DNA of 32,189 nucleotides from Curtobacterium sp. 'Ferrero' (GCF_002412165.1 NZ_NXIA01000028.1:1-32189); one strand, 5' to 3'. Shown: positions 1-7,089, counted from the first letter of the stretch. Made by a program: numbers and translations. The notes: generated from the sequence alone by a model not told the origin.

Positions 1-70
1 GCCCCCGCGCCGCCCCGCGCCCCCGCGCAACCGGCAGGCGGCCGAGGCCGCGCCCCGCGCCGCCGCGCGC
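1..70. other. Flank downstream of the kinase gene
   Basis: This short stretch of almost pure G and C follows the stop codon of the minus-strand kinase gene at the window edge. I see no gene, no T tract and no convincing terminator hairpin. The next gene lies outside the window. Confidence 0.5.
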
Positions 71-2101
71 CTACTGCTCGTACGCCAGCGTGATCGTGTC
101 GCCGCGGTGCACCGTCGTGCCGGCGACCGGGTCGGTGGAGCTCACCGGCAGCGTCGCTTTCCAGTCGTAGAACCGGCACAGGATGTTCGTGCAGTCCGGC
201 ACCGACACCTGCAGCCCGAGGCCCTCGAGCGTCGACGTCGCCTGGTCGATGGTCTTGCCGTGCACGTCGGGCAGTTCGATCGGCGCGGGCCCGCGTGACA
301 CGACGACGTCGACCGTGGTGCCCTTCACCGCCGGGTCGTCGGTCGGCTTCGCGGAGATGATCGTGCCCTCGTCGGCCTGGTCGCTGTACTGCTCCGTCTG
401 CGACCCGAGCTCGAGACCGACGCCCTGCAACGTCGACGTGGCGTCGGCGACGGTCTTGCCGACGACGTCGGGCACGGGACCGAGCGACACGGTCAGCGTG
501 ACCGGCCCGCGCTCGGCGTAGGTCGTGGCCTTGCCGAGGTCCACCGCGCCCGATGCATCGCGCCCGGTGGCGGCGATCACGGTGTCCTTCGCGGCGTCGG
601 CGGAGAACTGGTACTGCGTGTCCTGCAGGTCGAAGTCGTCGTCGAGCGCGGCGGTGACGGTGGACTCGGGCTGCCCGACGATGGCCGGCAGCGTGATCAT
701 GCGCGGGCCGTTCGACAGCACGAGCTGCACCGCGGTGCCCTTCCGGACCTCGCGCTTCGCCGCCGGCTTGGTCGTCGAGACCTCGCCCTTCGCGATCACC
801 GCGTCGAACCGGCGCGCGGTGGTGGAGGCGGTGTGGAGCCCCTCGGCCTCGAGCAGCTGCCGCGCCTGCGTGACGCTCTTGCCGGCGACCTCCGGGATGC
901 GGACGTTGCCCCACGGGCCGGGTCCGAGTGCCCAGCCGATGGTGCCGCCGATGATCGCCAGGACGAGCACGATCGCGAAGACGATCCAGCCGCGCTTCCG
1001 TCGCTTGGCCGACTTGTCGGCGAGGCGCTGACCGGCGGGGGAGAGCACGCCGGGCTGGTTGCCGGTGCGCCGGGGACCGGGCTGGTTGCGCCCGCGCTGC
1101 TGGCCCCGGGGACCGGTGTCGGCGGGCGGGGAGAGGATCGTGGTCGGGTCGGACGCGTCGTCGGCCGACGTCGGGGCGGACGAGCCGCCGGACGGGAGGA
1201 TGGCGGTCGCGTTCTCGGGTCGCAGCACGGCGGTCCGGTACTGGCCGGTCGCACGCGGGTGGTCGCCCGACATGTGGTCGAGCATCTCGCGGGCGTCGGC
1301 GGGACGGTCGTCCGGGTTGCGGGCCGTCGCCCACGCCACGAGCTCGTCGAGCTCCGGCGGGACCCCCGGCACGGTCGCGCTCGGTGCGGGCACGGTGTCG
1401 TTCGCGTGCTGGTACGCGATCTGCATCGGCTGGTCGCCCTTGTAGGGCTGCTCGCCGGTGAGCATCTCGTACAGCATGATGCCGAGGGCGTAGATGTCGC
1501 TGCGGGAGTCGGCGGCGCCTCGGGTGACGAGCTCGGGGGAGAGGTACGCGATCGTCCCGAGCAGCGCCGCGCCGGTCGCCGTGTTCGCCGTCGTCGCCCG
1601 TGCCAGCCCGAAGTCACCGAGCTTGATCCGGCCGTCGTCGGCGAGCAGCACGTTCTCGGGCTTCAGGTCGCGGTGCACGATCCCGGCGCGGTGAGCCGAA
1701 GCGAGGCCCGCGAGGACGGCCCGGAGGATGTCGGTGGCCTGCTCGGGAGTCAGTGCGCGGTGCTCCTGCAGCAGGTCCCGCAGCGTGATGCCCGGGATGT
1801 ACTCCATGACGATGTACGCGGTGTCGTCCTCGGCACCCTGGTCGTACACCCCCACGAGGTTGGGGTGGGACAGTCGGGCGGCGGAACGGGCCTCCTGGAT
1901 GAAGCGCTCCCGGAACGCCTGGTCGTCGGCCAGGTGCCCGTGCATGATCTTGATCGCGACGCGGCGTTCGAGCCGCACGTCGGTGGCGAGGTACACCGTC
2001 GCCATGCCGCCCCGGGCGATCCGCGAGCGCACGCGGTACCGACGGTCGATCATCCGACCGATCATCGGGTCCGTGGCGGCGTTCGTGGTCATCTGCGGCA
2101 T
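71..2101 (-). CDS. PASTA-domain Ser/Thr protein kinase (Stk1/PknB family)
   Basis: Membrane Ser/Thr kinase of 676 aa that phosphorylates cytoplasmic division and wall proteins in response to extracellular muropeptides or lipid II (family knowledge). The kinase domain spans about residues 20-280: glycine-rich loop near 28-37, catalytic Lys51 in VAIK, HRDLKPEN at 143-150, DFG at 163-165 and an SPE motif near 188-190. A Pro/Gly/Arg-rich juxtamembrane linker leads to one membrane segment (about 371-393). Four extracytoplasmic PASTA repeats follow (about 395-467, 468-541, 542-604, 605-676). The last carries a Cys pair, C637 and C642. Start: ATG at 2101, with an AGGACGGA stretch upstream; an in-frame ATG at 2092 is also possible. 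It lies downstream of the LysM gene on the same strand. Its position near an Rv2175c-like gene recalls mycobacterial pknL, but the PASTA architecture is PknB-like, so I give no symbol. Confidence 0.95.
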   Translation of the reverse strand: MPQMTTNAATDPMIGRMIDRRYRVRSRIARGGMATVYLATDVRLERRVAIKIMHGHLADDQAFRERFIQEARSAARLSHPNLVGVYDQGAEDDTAYIVMEYIPGITLRDLLQEHRALTPEQATDILRAVLAGLASAHRAGIVHRDLKPENVLLADDGRIKLGDFGLARATTANTATGAALLGTIAYLSPELVTRGAADSRSDIYALGIMLYEMLTGEQPYKGDQPMQIAYQHANDTVPAPSATVPGVPPELDELVAWATARNPDDRPADAREMLDHMSGDHPRATGQYRTAVLRPENATAILPSGGSSAPTSADDASDPTTILSPPADTGPRGQQRGRNQPGPRRTGNQPGVLSPAGQRLADKSAKRRKRGWIVFAIVLVLAIIGGTIGWALGPGPWGNVRIPEVAGKSVTQARQLLEAEGLHTASTTARRFDAVIAKGEVSTTKPAAKREVRKGTAVQLVLSNGPRMITLPAIVGQPESTVTAALDDDFDLQDTQYQFSADAAKDTVIAATGRDASGAVDLGKATTYAERGPVTLTVSLGPVPDVVGKTVADATSTLQGVGLELGSQTEQYSDQADEGTIISAKPTDDPAVKGTTVDVVVSRGPAPIELPDVHGKTIDQATSTLEGLGLQVSVPDCTNILCRFYDWKATLPVSSTDPVAGTTVHRGDTITLAYEQ

Positions 2102-2212
2102 TCTACGAATCCGTCCTGCGCGACCCGGTACTGACGCTCCGACCGTTACCCGATCTCGACCTCGATGTCGTCCTCAGGGATGAGTCGCACTGGCCGGTCG
2201 ACTGAGGATTCG
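2102..2212 (-). other. Spacer between LysM gene and kinase gene
   Basis: This 111-bp spacer separates two codirectional minus-strand genes. It holds a 7-bp inverted repeat, TCCTCAG at 2171-2177 and CTGAGGA at 2202-2208, with a 24-nt loop and no T run. It also holds a 14-codon minus-strand mini-ORF, GTG at 2190 to TAA at 2146-2148, encoding an acidic peptide ending EDDIEVEIG. Whether either is functional cannot be told from one sequence. Confidence 0.3.
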
Positions 2213-3520
2213 TCAGAGCGAGGCGAGCCAGGCAGCGGCCGGGGTCGCCCAGTGCTCGTACGCCTCCGGGTAGGCCGAGACTTGCACGGCCTGGGCGGCG
2301 TCGGTCACGCGCATCGACGACCAGCCCGGGACGTCCAGGAGTCCGCGCGTGTGCCCGGGGTTGCCGAGGTAGAACCGCTTGGCCGCCGTCGCCGGGTCCT
2401 GCAGCGACGCCGCGCTGCCCCAGCCCTGGCTCGGGCGCTGCTGGAACAGGCCGACCGAGTCGCGGTCGCCGTGGTCGAGGTTGCGCAGGCTGGACTCCTG
2501 CATGGCCGCGGCGAGGGCGACGACCAGGCCGCGCTGGGGGACGCCGAGCGAGCGTCCGACGCTCACGATCGTCGCCGCGTTGCGCCACTGCTCGGCGCTG
2601 AGGGTCACCGCCCGGGAACCGCTCGACGCCGGTGCGGAGGTCGTCGACACGGCGGCGGAGGCCGTCGCGCCCGGCAGGACGAGGGTCTTGCCGGCGTAGA
2701 TCGTGCTCGTGTAGCTCAGGCCGTTCGCGGCGAGCAGGGCGCGGACCGACACATGGTGCGCCGCGGCGATGGAGGCGATGGTGTCCCCGCTGACGATCTT
2801 CACGTGCCCGCTCGACGCCGTCGAGGCGACGACGGTCGGCCGGCTGCTCGAGGTCGTGGTGGTCGCGGTCGTGGTCGACGCCGACGGGACGCGGAGGGTC
2901 TGTCCGGGGTAGATCACGCTGCGCTGCGAGAGGTCGTTCGCCCGGAGCAGGGCGTTCGTCGACACGCCTACCCGGGCGGCGATGCCCGACACGGTGTCGC
3001 CCTGACGGACGTGGTAGCTGCTCGTGCTCGAGTGGGAGTGGCTCGAGTGGGTCGCGGTGCTGCGGCCGGAGCTGCTCGACGCCGTGGCCGGGCGGGAGGC
3101 AGCGGCGGGCGTGCTCGCGAGGTGGAGTGTCTGCCCGGGGTGGATGATCGTGTTCCACCCGAGCCCGTTGCGGACCAGGACCTCCTGCGCCGACAGGCCG
3201 TAGCGGGCGGCGATCGCGGAGACCGTGTCACCCTGCCGGACCGTGTACGTGTTCGGGACCGAGCGGACCGCTGCGACCGTGGTGGCGACGGTCGCCGTGG
3301 GCCGTGCGACCGCGGTGGAGAGGACCGGACGGCTGCCCTCGTTGCGGTCCTGGTCGACGTGCCGCTTGTGCGCACCGTCGTCGTCGTGTCGGGCCTCGGC
3401 GTGGGCGACCGGACCGGTGAGTCCGGCCGTCACCGCGATCGTCCCGGCGAGGACGATCGGCATGGTCGCGAAGCGCGCGGATCGTGCGCGCCGGGCGGCG
3501 TCGTCAGCAGCGTTGTCCAC
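2213..3520 (-). CDS. Secreted protein with three LysM domains and C-terminal lytic-transglycosylase-like domain
   Basis: Predicted exported wall-binding protein of 435 aa. Residues 1-41 look like a signal peptide: basic RRARSARFA, a hydrophobic stretch, then cleavage around AHA. Three LysM modules (about 91-134, 168-211, 238-282), each with a (Q/S)GDT core, should bind peptidoglycan glycan chains; Ser/Thr-rich linkers separate them. The C-terminal part (about 305-435) resembles lysozyme/transglycosylase-type folds, with candidate catalytic Glu342 in MQESS followed by a GLFQQRPSQGWG stretch; activity is inferred only. Start: GTG at 3520, six bases after a GGAG; the first ATG (codon 20) would cut off the basic part of the signal peptide. 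It precedes the kinase gene on the same strand, which fits wall sensing and remodelling together. No Cys residues are seen. Confidence 0.88.
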   Translation of the reverse strand: MDNAADDAARRARSARFATMPIVLAGTIAVTAGLTGPVAHAEARHDDDGAHKRHVDQDRNEGSRPVLSTAVARPTATVATTVAAVRSVPNTYTVRQGDTVSAIAARYGLSAQEVLVRNGLGWNTIIHPGQTLHLASTPAAASRPATASSSSGRSTATHSSHSHSSTSSYHVRQGDTVSGIAARVGVSTNALLRANDLSQRSVIYPGQTLRVPSASTTTATTTTSSSRPTVVASTASSGHVKIVSGDTIASIAAAHHVSVRALLAANGLSYTSTIYAGKTLVLPGATASAAVSTTSAPASSGSRAVTLSAEQWRNAATIVSVGRSLGVPQRGLVVALAAAMQESSLRNLDHGDRDSVGLFQQRPSQGWGSAASLQDPATAAKRFYLGNPGHTRGLLDVPGWSSMRVTDAAQAVQVSAYPEAYEHWATPAAAWLASL

Positions 3521-3706
3521 GGTGGTCTCCTGTCCTCGGTGAGTCGCACGCACGCGCGTGTGCGCGCTCACAGGTGGCTCAACGCTGGCATGGGCTGATT
3601 CCCAAGTCAACCAGAGAGTCGGATGTTGTGTGTGTGACTCGTGTGACGGACGTACTGTCACGCCTGCCGGACGGGCCGTCCCCCACGCGGCGCTCGCTCT
3701 GGCACG
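3521..3706. promoter_or_regulatory. Divergent intergenic region with candidate promoters
   Basis: This gap lies between the leftward LysM gene and the rightward DNA-binding gene, so it should hold both promoters. On the minus strand TTGACT (3610-3605) is a good -35, followed 17 bp later by CAGCGT, a poor -10. On the plus strand TACTGT (3653-3658) fits the actinobacterial TANNNT -10 but has no clear -35. A 10-bp palindrome CACGCGCGTG lies at 3551-3560. All are weak, single-sequence predictions. Confidence 0.3.
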
Positions 3707-4072
3707 ATGGGGGACGTGAGTGCTGCACCCACCGACGACGCGACCCTGTCCGAGCGCTGGCTGACCGTTCCCGACCTCGTGGAACTCCTCGGCGTGACCC
3801 CTGGCCGGATCCACCGGCTCTTCGAGCAGAAGACCCTGCTGCCCGCCCGCGTGGACGGGGTACTCAGGGTGCCGGGCGAGTTCCTCGACGGCACCGAGCC
3901 GCTCCCCGAGCTCCGGGGCACGCTCATCGTCCTCGCCGACAACGGGTTCTCCGACGACGAGGCCGTGCGCTGGATGCTGCAGGTCGACGACGCGATCGGC
4001 GACTCGCCGATCCACGCGCTGCGCGCGGGCCGCAAGGCCGAGGTGCGCCGCATCGCGCAATCCCTGCTCTAG
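3707..4072 (+). CDS. Rv2175c-family helix-turn-helix DNA-binding protein
   Basis: Small protein of 121 aa. Residues about 17-50 form a winged-helix-like segment (LTVPDLVELLGVTPGRIHRL), followed by a short basic strand region and a helical C-terminal part. The overall pattern matches the actinobacterial Rv2175c family. In Mycobacterium tuberculosis Rv2175c binds DNA weakly and is a substrate of the neighbouring kinase PknL (established there). A PASTA kinase lies 1.6 kb away here, so the same partnership is plausible but inferred. The N-terminal Thr/Ser residues, for example in PTDDATLSERW, could be phospho-acceptors. The start is uncertain: ATG at 3707 or GTG at 3716, neither with a well-spaced ribosome site. 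It converges on the prenyl synthase gene. Confidence 0.8.
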   Translation: MGDVSAAPTDDATLSERWLTVPDLVELLGVTPGRIHRLFEQKTLLPARVDGVLRVPGEFLDGTEPLPELRGTLIVLADNGFSDDEAVRWMLQVDDAIGDSPIHALRAGRKAEVRRIAQSLL

Positions 4073-4083
4073 ACCGGACCGAC

Positions 4084-4133
4084 CGACGGACGGGAGGCGC
4101 GGTGCCAGCTGGCACCGCGCCTCCCGTCCGTCG
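4084..4133. terminator. 50-bp perfect palindrome, bidirectional terminator
   Basis: The two 25-base halves are exact reverse complements, centred on CCAGCTGG at 4105-4112. It sits between two convergent genes, 11 bp from each stop codon, as expected for a shared two-way transcription terminator. There is no T tract on either side, as is common in high-GC actinobacteria. Termination is inferred from position and from the strength of the stem. Confidence 0.75.
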
Positions 4134-4144
4134 TGCGGCCGCCG

Positions 4145-5263
4145 CTACGCGACGCGCCGGATCACCGTGTCGGCCAGCGACGCGAGCTGCTCTCGCGCCG
4201 ACGGCGTGAGCGGGGCGGCGTCGAGCGCCGCCTTCGCCCGCTGCACGTGCCGGTCGATCGACCGCTCGACCGCGGCCACCGCTCCCGAGTCGGTGAGGGT
4301 CGCGCGGAGCATCTGGACCTGGCCGTCGTCGAGGTCCGGGTCGCCGAGCAGCTCGTCGAGGAGCTGACGGGGGCCGGGCGGGAGCGTCTTGCGGGCGCTG
4401 GCGATGAGGACGGTGCGCTTGCCCTCGCGGAGGTCGTCGCCAGCGGGCTTGCCGGTCACCTCCGGGTCGCCGAAGACGCCGAGCATGTCGTCGCGGAGCT
4501 GGTACGCCACGCCGAGGGGGAGGCCGAACGACCGCAGGCCCTCGAGCTGCGCCTCGTTCGCGCCGGCGACGAGGGCACCGATCAGCAGGGGTGCCTCGAC
4601 CGAGTACTTGGCCGACTTGAACACGATCACGCGCTGCGCCCGGAGCAGGTGCTCGGACTCGTCGATCGCGGGCCAGGCGGTCTCCTCGTGCACGTCGAGG
4701 TACTGCCCGGCGGTGACGTCGAGCCGCATCGCGTGGAACTCCTGGCGGACGATGCGCGCGCGGGCGGGCTCGAGCAGCGCGAGGCCCTCGTCGAAGACCG
4801 CGTCGCTCAGGGACAGCAGGAGGTCGCCGAGGAGCAGTGCGGCGTTCGTGCCGTACTGGGCGCGGTCGCCGGCCCAGCCGGAGTCGGCGTGCAGGGCCTC
4901 GAAGCGTCGGTGTGCGGACGGCAGACCGCGACGCGTGTCGGACCGGTCCATGATGTCGTCGTGCACGAGGGCCGCGGCGTGGAAGACCTCGAGCGCCGCG
5001 GCGACCGTGACGATCGCCTCGGCCGTGGTCTGGCGCGACCCCTCGCCGAGCGGGTCGAACGAGCCGGAACGCCCCGCCACGGACTGCCACCCCCAGTAGC
5101 AGAACAGGGCGCGGAAGCGCTTTCCGCCGGACAGCAGGTCCCGTGCGTACTGGTCGAACACCGCGAGGTCCGGGCTGATCGCGAGGAGCCGCTCCCGCTG
5201 CTCGTCGAGGGCCCGTTCGATCCGCGCGGAGACGAGGTCCACTAATCGCGTACTCTCAGCCAC
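4145..5263 (-). CDS. Trans-polyprenyl diphosphate synthase
   Basis: This 372-aa isoprenoid chain elongase condenses isopentenyl diphosphate with allylic diphosphates. It probably supplies the menaquinone side chain or geranylgeranyl diphosphate. Visible are GGKRFR (46-51), the first Asp-rich motif DDIMD (102-106) and the second motif around DDMLGVFGD (258-266). The residues 4 and 5 positions before the first motif are Ala98 and Ala97. Small residues there usually allow longer products (established for the family), which favours a long-chain product, but this is inference. Start: GTG at 5263, since the reading frame upstream runs into promoter sequence. TAGGGT lies only 7 nt before it, suggesting a leaderless or very short leader mRNA. 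It is divergent from the DUF3040 gene. Confidence 0.9.
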   Translation of the reverse strand: MAESTRLVDLVSARIERALDEQRERLLAISPDLAVFDQYARDLLSGGKRFRALFCYWGWQSVAGRSGSFDPLGEGSRQTTAEAIVTVAAALEVFHAAALVHDDIMDRSDTRRGLPSAHRRFEALHADSGWAGDRAQYGTNAALLLGDLLLSLSDAVFDEGLALLEPARARIVRQEFHAMRLDVTAGQYLDVHEETAWPAIDESEHLLRAQRVIVFKSAKYSVEAPLLIGALVAGANEAQLEGLRSFGLPLGVAYQLRDDMLGVFGDPEVTGKPAGDDLREGKRTVLIASARKTLPPGPRQLLDELLGDPDLDDGQVQMLRATLTDSGAVAAVERSIDRHVQRAKAALDAAPLTPSAREQLASLADTVIRRVA

Positions 5264-5270
5264 GATCCCT

Positions 5271-5276
5271 ACCCTA
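5271..5276 (-). promoter_or_regulatory. Candidate -10 element of the prenyl synthase gene
   Basis: On the minus strand this reads TAGGGT, matching the TANNNT -10 of actinobacterial housekeeping promoters. It ends 7 nt before the GTG start, so transcription would begin at or next to the start codon. The overlapping AGGGTAGGG could instead act as a ribosome site if transcription starts further upstream. No good -35 is visible. Confidence 0.45.
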
Positions 5277-5293
5277 GTGGAGCGGTCGGGACG

Positions 5294-5299
5294 TAGAAT
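5294..5299 (+). promoter_or_regulatory. Candidate -10 element of the DUF3040 gene
   Basis: TAGAAT fits the TANNNT consensus and would start transcription near 5306, about 40 nt before the ATG at 5347. It lies back to back with the opposing -10 at 5271-5276, so the two promoters may compete. No recognisable -35 is visible. Confidence 0.45.
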
Positions 5300-5346
5300 C
5301 GGCCAACCAAAACCATGCGTCGATCCCAGGAACAGAGGGAACACAG

Positions 5347-5742
5347 ATGCCACTCTCGGAGCAAGAGCAGCGCCTCCTCGAGGAGATGGAGCGCAGCCTC
5401 TACCAGAACGACTCCGACTTCGTCGCGCGCGTCACGCGGCGCCAGGGTCGCCCGACGTACACGTCGATCGCGCTCGGGGTGCTCGGAGCACTCGCCGGGG
5501 TCGCCGTCGTCATCGTCGGGTTGGTCATCCGCCAGCCGCTCATCGGCATCCTCGGCTTCGTGATCATGCTGGCCGGCGTGCTGTTCGCGCTCCGCCCAGG
5601 GATGCGGGCCCCGAAGGCGAAGACGCCCCGGGCTCCCAAGGCCGGGACGGGCGGGTCGTCGCGGTCGTCGTCGGGCGGGTCCTTCATGGACCGGATGAAC
5701 GAGCGCTGGGACAAGCGCAACGATCCGGATCAGGGGCAGTAG
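5347..5742 (+). CDS. DUF3040 small membrane protein
   Basis: Protein of 131 aa from the actinobacterial DUF3040 family (function unknown). It starts with the family signature LSEQEQRLLEEMERSLY, then has two hydrophobic helices (about 39-61 and 65-83). A basic, Ser/Gly-rich cytoplasmic tail ends in FMDRMNERWDKRNDPDQ. Start: ATG at 5347, about 9 nt after a GAGGGA. Family members commonly lie just upstream of mraZ in actinobacteria (the Rv2169c position in mycobacteria), as here, but this one is separated from mraZ by 1.5 kb of repeats and has its own terminator-like stem. A role in division is suggested only by location. Confidence 0.85.
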   Translation: MPLSEQEQRLLEEMERSLYQNDSDFVARVTRRQGRPTYTSIALGVLGALAGVAVVIVGLVIRQPLIGILGFVIMLAGVLFALRPGMRAPKAKTPRAPKAGTGGSSRSSSGGSFMDRMNERWDKRNDPDQGQ

Positions 5743-5763
5743 GAGCTCCTCCACAGGCTTGGG

Positions 5764-5791
5764 CGGGGTCGGTCCTTCGGGGCCGGCCCCG
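5764..5791 (+). terminator. Stem-loop terminator after DUF3040 gene
   Basis: A 12-bp stem, including two G-U pairs, closes on a stable TTCG tetraloop (5776-5779) and is followed by GTTTCGTGT. It begins 22 bp after the DUF3040 stop codon. Its strength, UUCG loop and position make it a good intrinsic terminator, although the T tract is short. Confidence 0.7.
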
Positions 5792-5845
5792 TTTCGTGTG
5801 CCCGGGGGGGTCGGGTTCGGATTCGAATTCGGGTTCGGCTGTCGT

Positions 5846-5939
5846 CCCCGGGGTTCCGAAACAGCGGCATCTCGTGTGCGTCCGCGGCGCTGGGTGGAAC
5901 CTCGGTGGGGCGCGCGCGGCGAGTCGTGGAACCCGGGCG
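5846..5939 (+). repeat. Palindromic interspersed repeat B, copy 1
   Basis: About 90 bp, sharing an ordered set of blocks with 28017-28110: a GTTCCGNAA-like block, CGGCATC, GTGGAACCTCGGTG, then CGGCGAGTC-TGGAACC. The second copy is the more symmetrical, so this one looks degraded. It resembles a REP-type extragenic palindrome. Orientation is the same in both copies. Confidence 0.6.
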
Positions 5940-6026
5940 AGGCGCGGTCGGACGCCTCGGCCGTCGGGCCCTGGACCTCGGACCTCGGACGCGGAGCCGG
6001 AGCCGGAGCCGGACCCTCCTTCCGCC

Positions 6027-6081
6027 GAGCGGGCGGAAACTGTCCCTCGCCAGGAGCCCGCGCCGCAGATTTCGCCCGGTC
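6027..6081 (+). repeat. Repeat A, copy 1 (degenerate 55-bp stem-loop)
   Basis: Left arm GAGCGGGCGGAA (6027-6038), a 31-nt loop, then a degenerate right arm TTTCGCCCGGTC (6070-6081). It is the most upstream member of the family. Two substitutions in the right arm weaken the stem. Confidence 0.6.
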
Positions 6082-6201
6082 GGGTCGGGCCAGGAGTCGT
6101 TCCTGCCGTCGGGGTTCGCAGCCGCCCGGCTCATGCATTTTTTGTGCCGCCGGTGCCGGTACCGGTGCCGCGCCGGTGCCGCGCTCACCATTCACGACCG
6201 C

Positions 6202-6256
6202 GAACGGGCTGAACCGGTCGCCGTCCCGCGCCTGAACCCGCCGATTCCGCCCGTTC
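6202..6256 (+). repeat. Repeat A, copy 2 (55-bp stem-loop)
   Basis: Degenerate left arm GAACGGGCTGAA (6202-6213), 31-nt loop, consensus right arm TTCCGCCCGTTC (6245-6256). The right arm is followed by GGCGTCG, as in copies 3 to 5. Confidence 0.65.
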
Positions 6257-6346
6257 GGCGTCGTGCCAAGCGCTCGGAGGAAGCAACGCCGCGAGACCCT
6301 CCGCTCGGAGTTGCTCGCAGGTTCCACTGACTGCCCCCGGAAGCGC

Positions 6347-6401
6347 GAGCGGGCGGAAAGTGTCCCTTCCGCAGACTGACACCCGCCTTTTCCGCCCGTT
6401 C
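6347..6401 (+). repeat. Repeat A, copy 3 (55-bp stem-loop)
   Basis: Consensus arms GAGCGGGCGGAA (6347-6358) and TTCCGCCCGTTC (6390-6401) around a 31-nt loop that starts AGTGTCCC. The stem is 12 bp with a single G-T (G-U in RNA) pair, and GGCGTCG follows. Confidence 0.75.
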
Positions 6402-6499
6402 GGCGTCGGGCCAGCTGCTCGATGTACTTCAGGCGGTTCAGCGCCACGAGGCCTTGCGCTCGGACGGGAGCGTAAGCGGCACTGACCGCCCGCGACCGC

Positions 6500-6683
6500 G
6501 AGCGGGCGGAAAGTACGCCGTTCGAGGACGGGGACTCGGTGATTCCGCCCGTTCGGCGTCGGATGTGCCGTTCGGTGGGCTGGGTCGGGACGAGCGGGCG
6601 GATAGTGCGCCGTTCGAGGACGGGGACTCGCCGATTCCGCCCGTTCGGCGTCGGATGTGCCGTTCGGTGGGCTGGATCGGGGC
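6500..6683 (+). repeat. 92-bp tandem duplication holding repeat A copies 4 and 5
   Basis: Two adjacent 92-bp units, 6500-6591 and 6592-6683, differ at about six positions by eye. Each begins with a repeat A stem-loop: arms 6500-6511/6543-6554 and 6592-6603/6635-6646, both with 31-nt loops. Each continues with TCGGATGTGCCG and a GT-rich spacer. The high identity indicates a recent tandem duplication, more recent than the divergence of the other copies. Confidence 0.85.
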
Positions 6684-6732
6684 GCGCGTCGTGCTCGTGG
6701 TCGGAGGGTTTCGCGCGGGCTATCCCGACCGC

Positions 6733-6787
6733 GAGCGGGCAAGAAGTGTTCTCCTCGGGCCCGCGGACCCGCGAGGATCGCCCGCTC
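6733..6787 (+). repeat. Repeat A, copy 6 (55-bp stem-loop, compensated)
   Basis: Left arm begins GAGCGGGC (6733-6740) and the right arm ends GCCCGCTC (6780-6787), a perfect 8-bp pair. The arms keep the same 55-bp register and 31-nt loop as the other copies. The loop holds its own inner stem, TCCTCG/CGAGGA (6752-6757 and 6772-6777), although inner and outer stems would crowd each other. Confidence 0.6.
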
Positions 6788-7054
6788 GACCTGGGGTGTG
6801 GACCGGCCGGGATCTCGCGCTCGGCCTGGGGGTACGGAGCGCGGTTCGCTCGATCGGCATCGGGGGCCGGCCTGGGTCGCAAAACGTGCCGCGCGTGCGA
6901 ACGGGCAGGGAGCGGCGTGCCGAGCACGGTCGGGGAGCGGCACGCCGAGCGCGTGCGGGAGCGGGCAGCGCGGTGCGATGGCGACCCACGGCGGAGGTGA
7001 GCGGCGTGGCGGGGGCGGGACGCGCCTCCCGGCCGGACGTGGGCTGCGGAAACC

Positions 7055-7089
7055 CTCCACTTTCCTCCACGCCCTCCACTGCGCTCCAC
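7055..7089 (-). promoter_or_regulatory. Upstream cluster of four MraZ-like boxes (minus strand)
   Basis: CTCCAC occurs at 7055, 7065, 7074 and 7084, which is GTGGAG on the minus strand, at steps of 10, 9 and 10 bp. Escherichia coli MraZ binds TGGGN direct repeats with 5-nt spacers (established); TGGAG with 5-, 4- and 5-nt spacers is close to that design. The cluster is about 120 bp upstream of the promoter-proximal boxes and in the opposite orientation. Confidence 0.55.

Noticed and set aside
833..2134. 433-codon plus-strand frame opposite the kinase
   Set aside because: No motifs; the minus-strand kinase has complete catalytic and PASTA signatures.
3645..3660. CRP/GlxR-type site (TGTGA-N-TCACA) in the divergent region
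   Set aside because: The half-sites are 11 bp apart rather than 6, so the geometry is wrong.
3521..4060. N-terminal extension of the LysM protein by 180 codons
   Set aside because: It would run antisense through the Rv2175c-like gene and bury the signal peptide; GTG at 3520 has a proper GGAG.
6120..6143. Weak stem followed by six T residues, as a terminator
   Set aside because: The stem is only about 4 bp and no gene ends nearby on the plus strand.
6027..6787. Possible CRISPR array
   Set aside because: Repeats are imperfect, spacing varies from 92 to 175 bp, the loops are not unique 30-40-bp spacers between identical repeats, and no cas genes are present.
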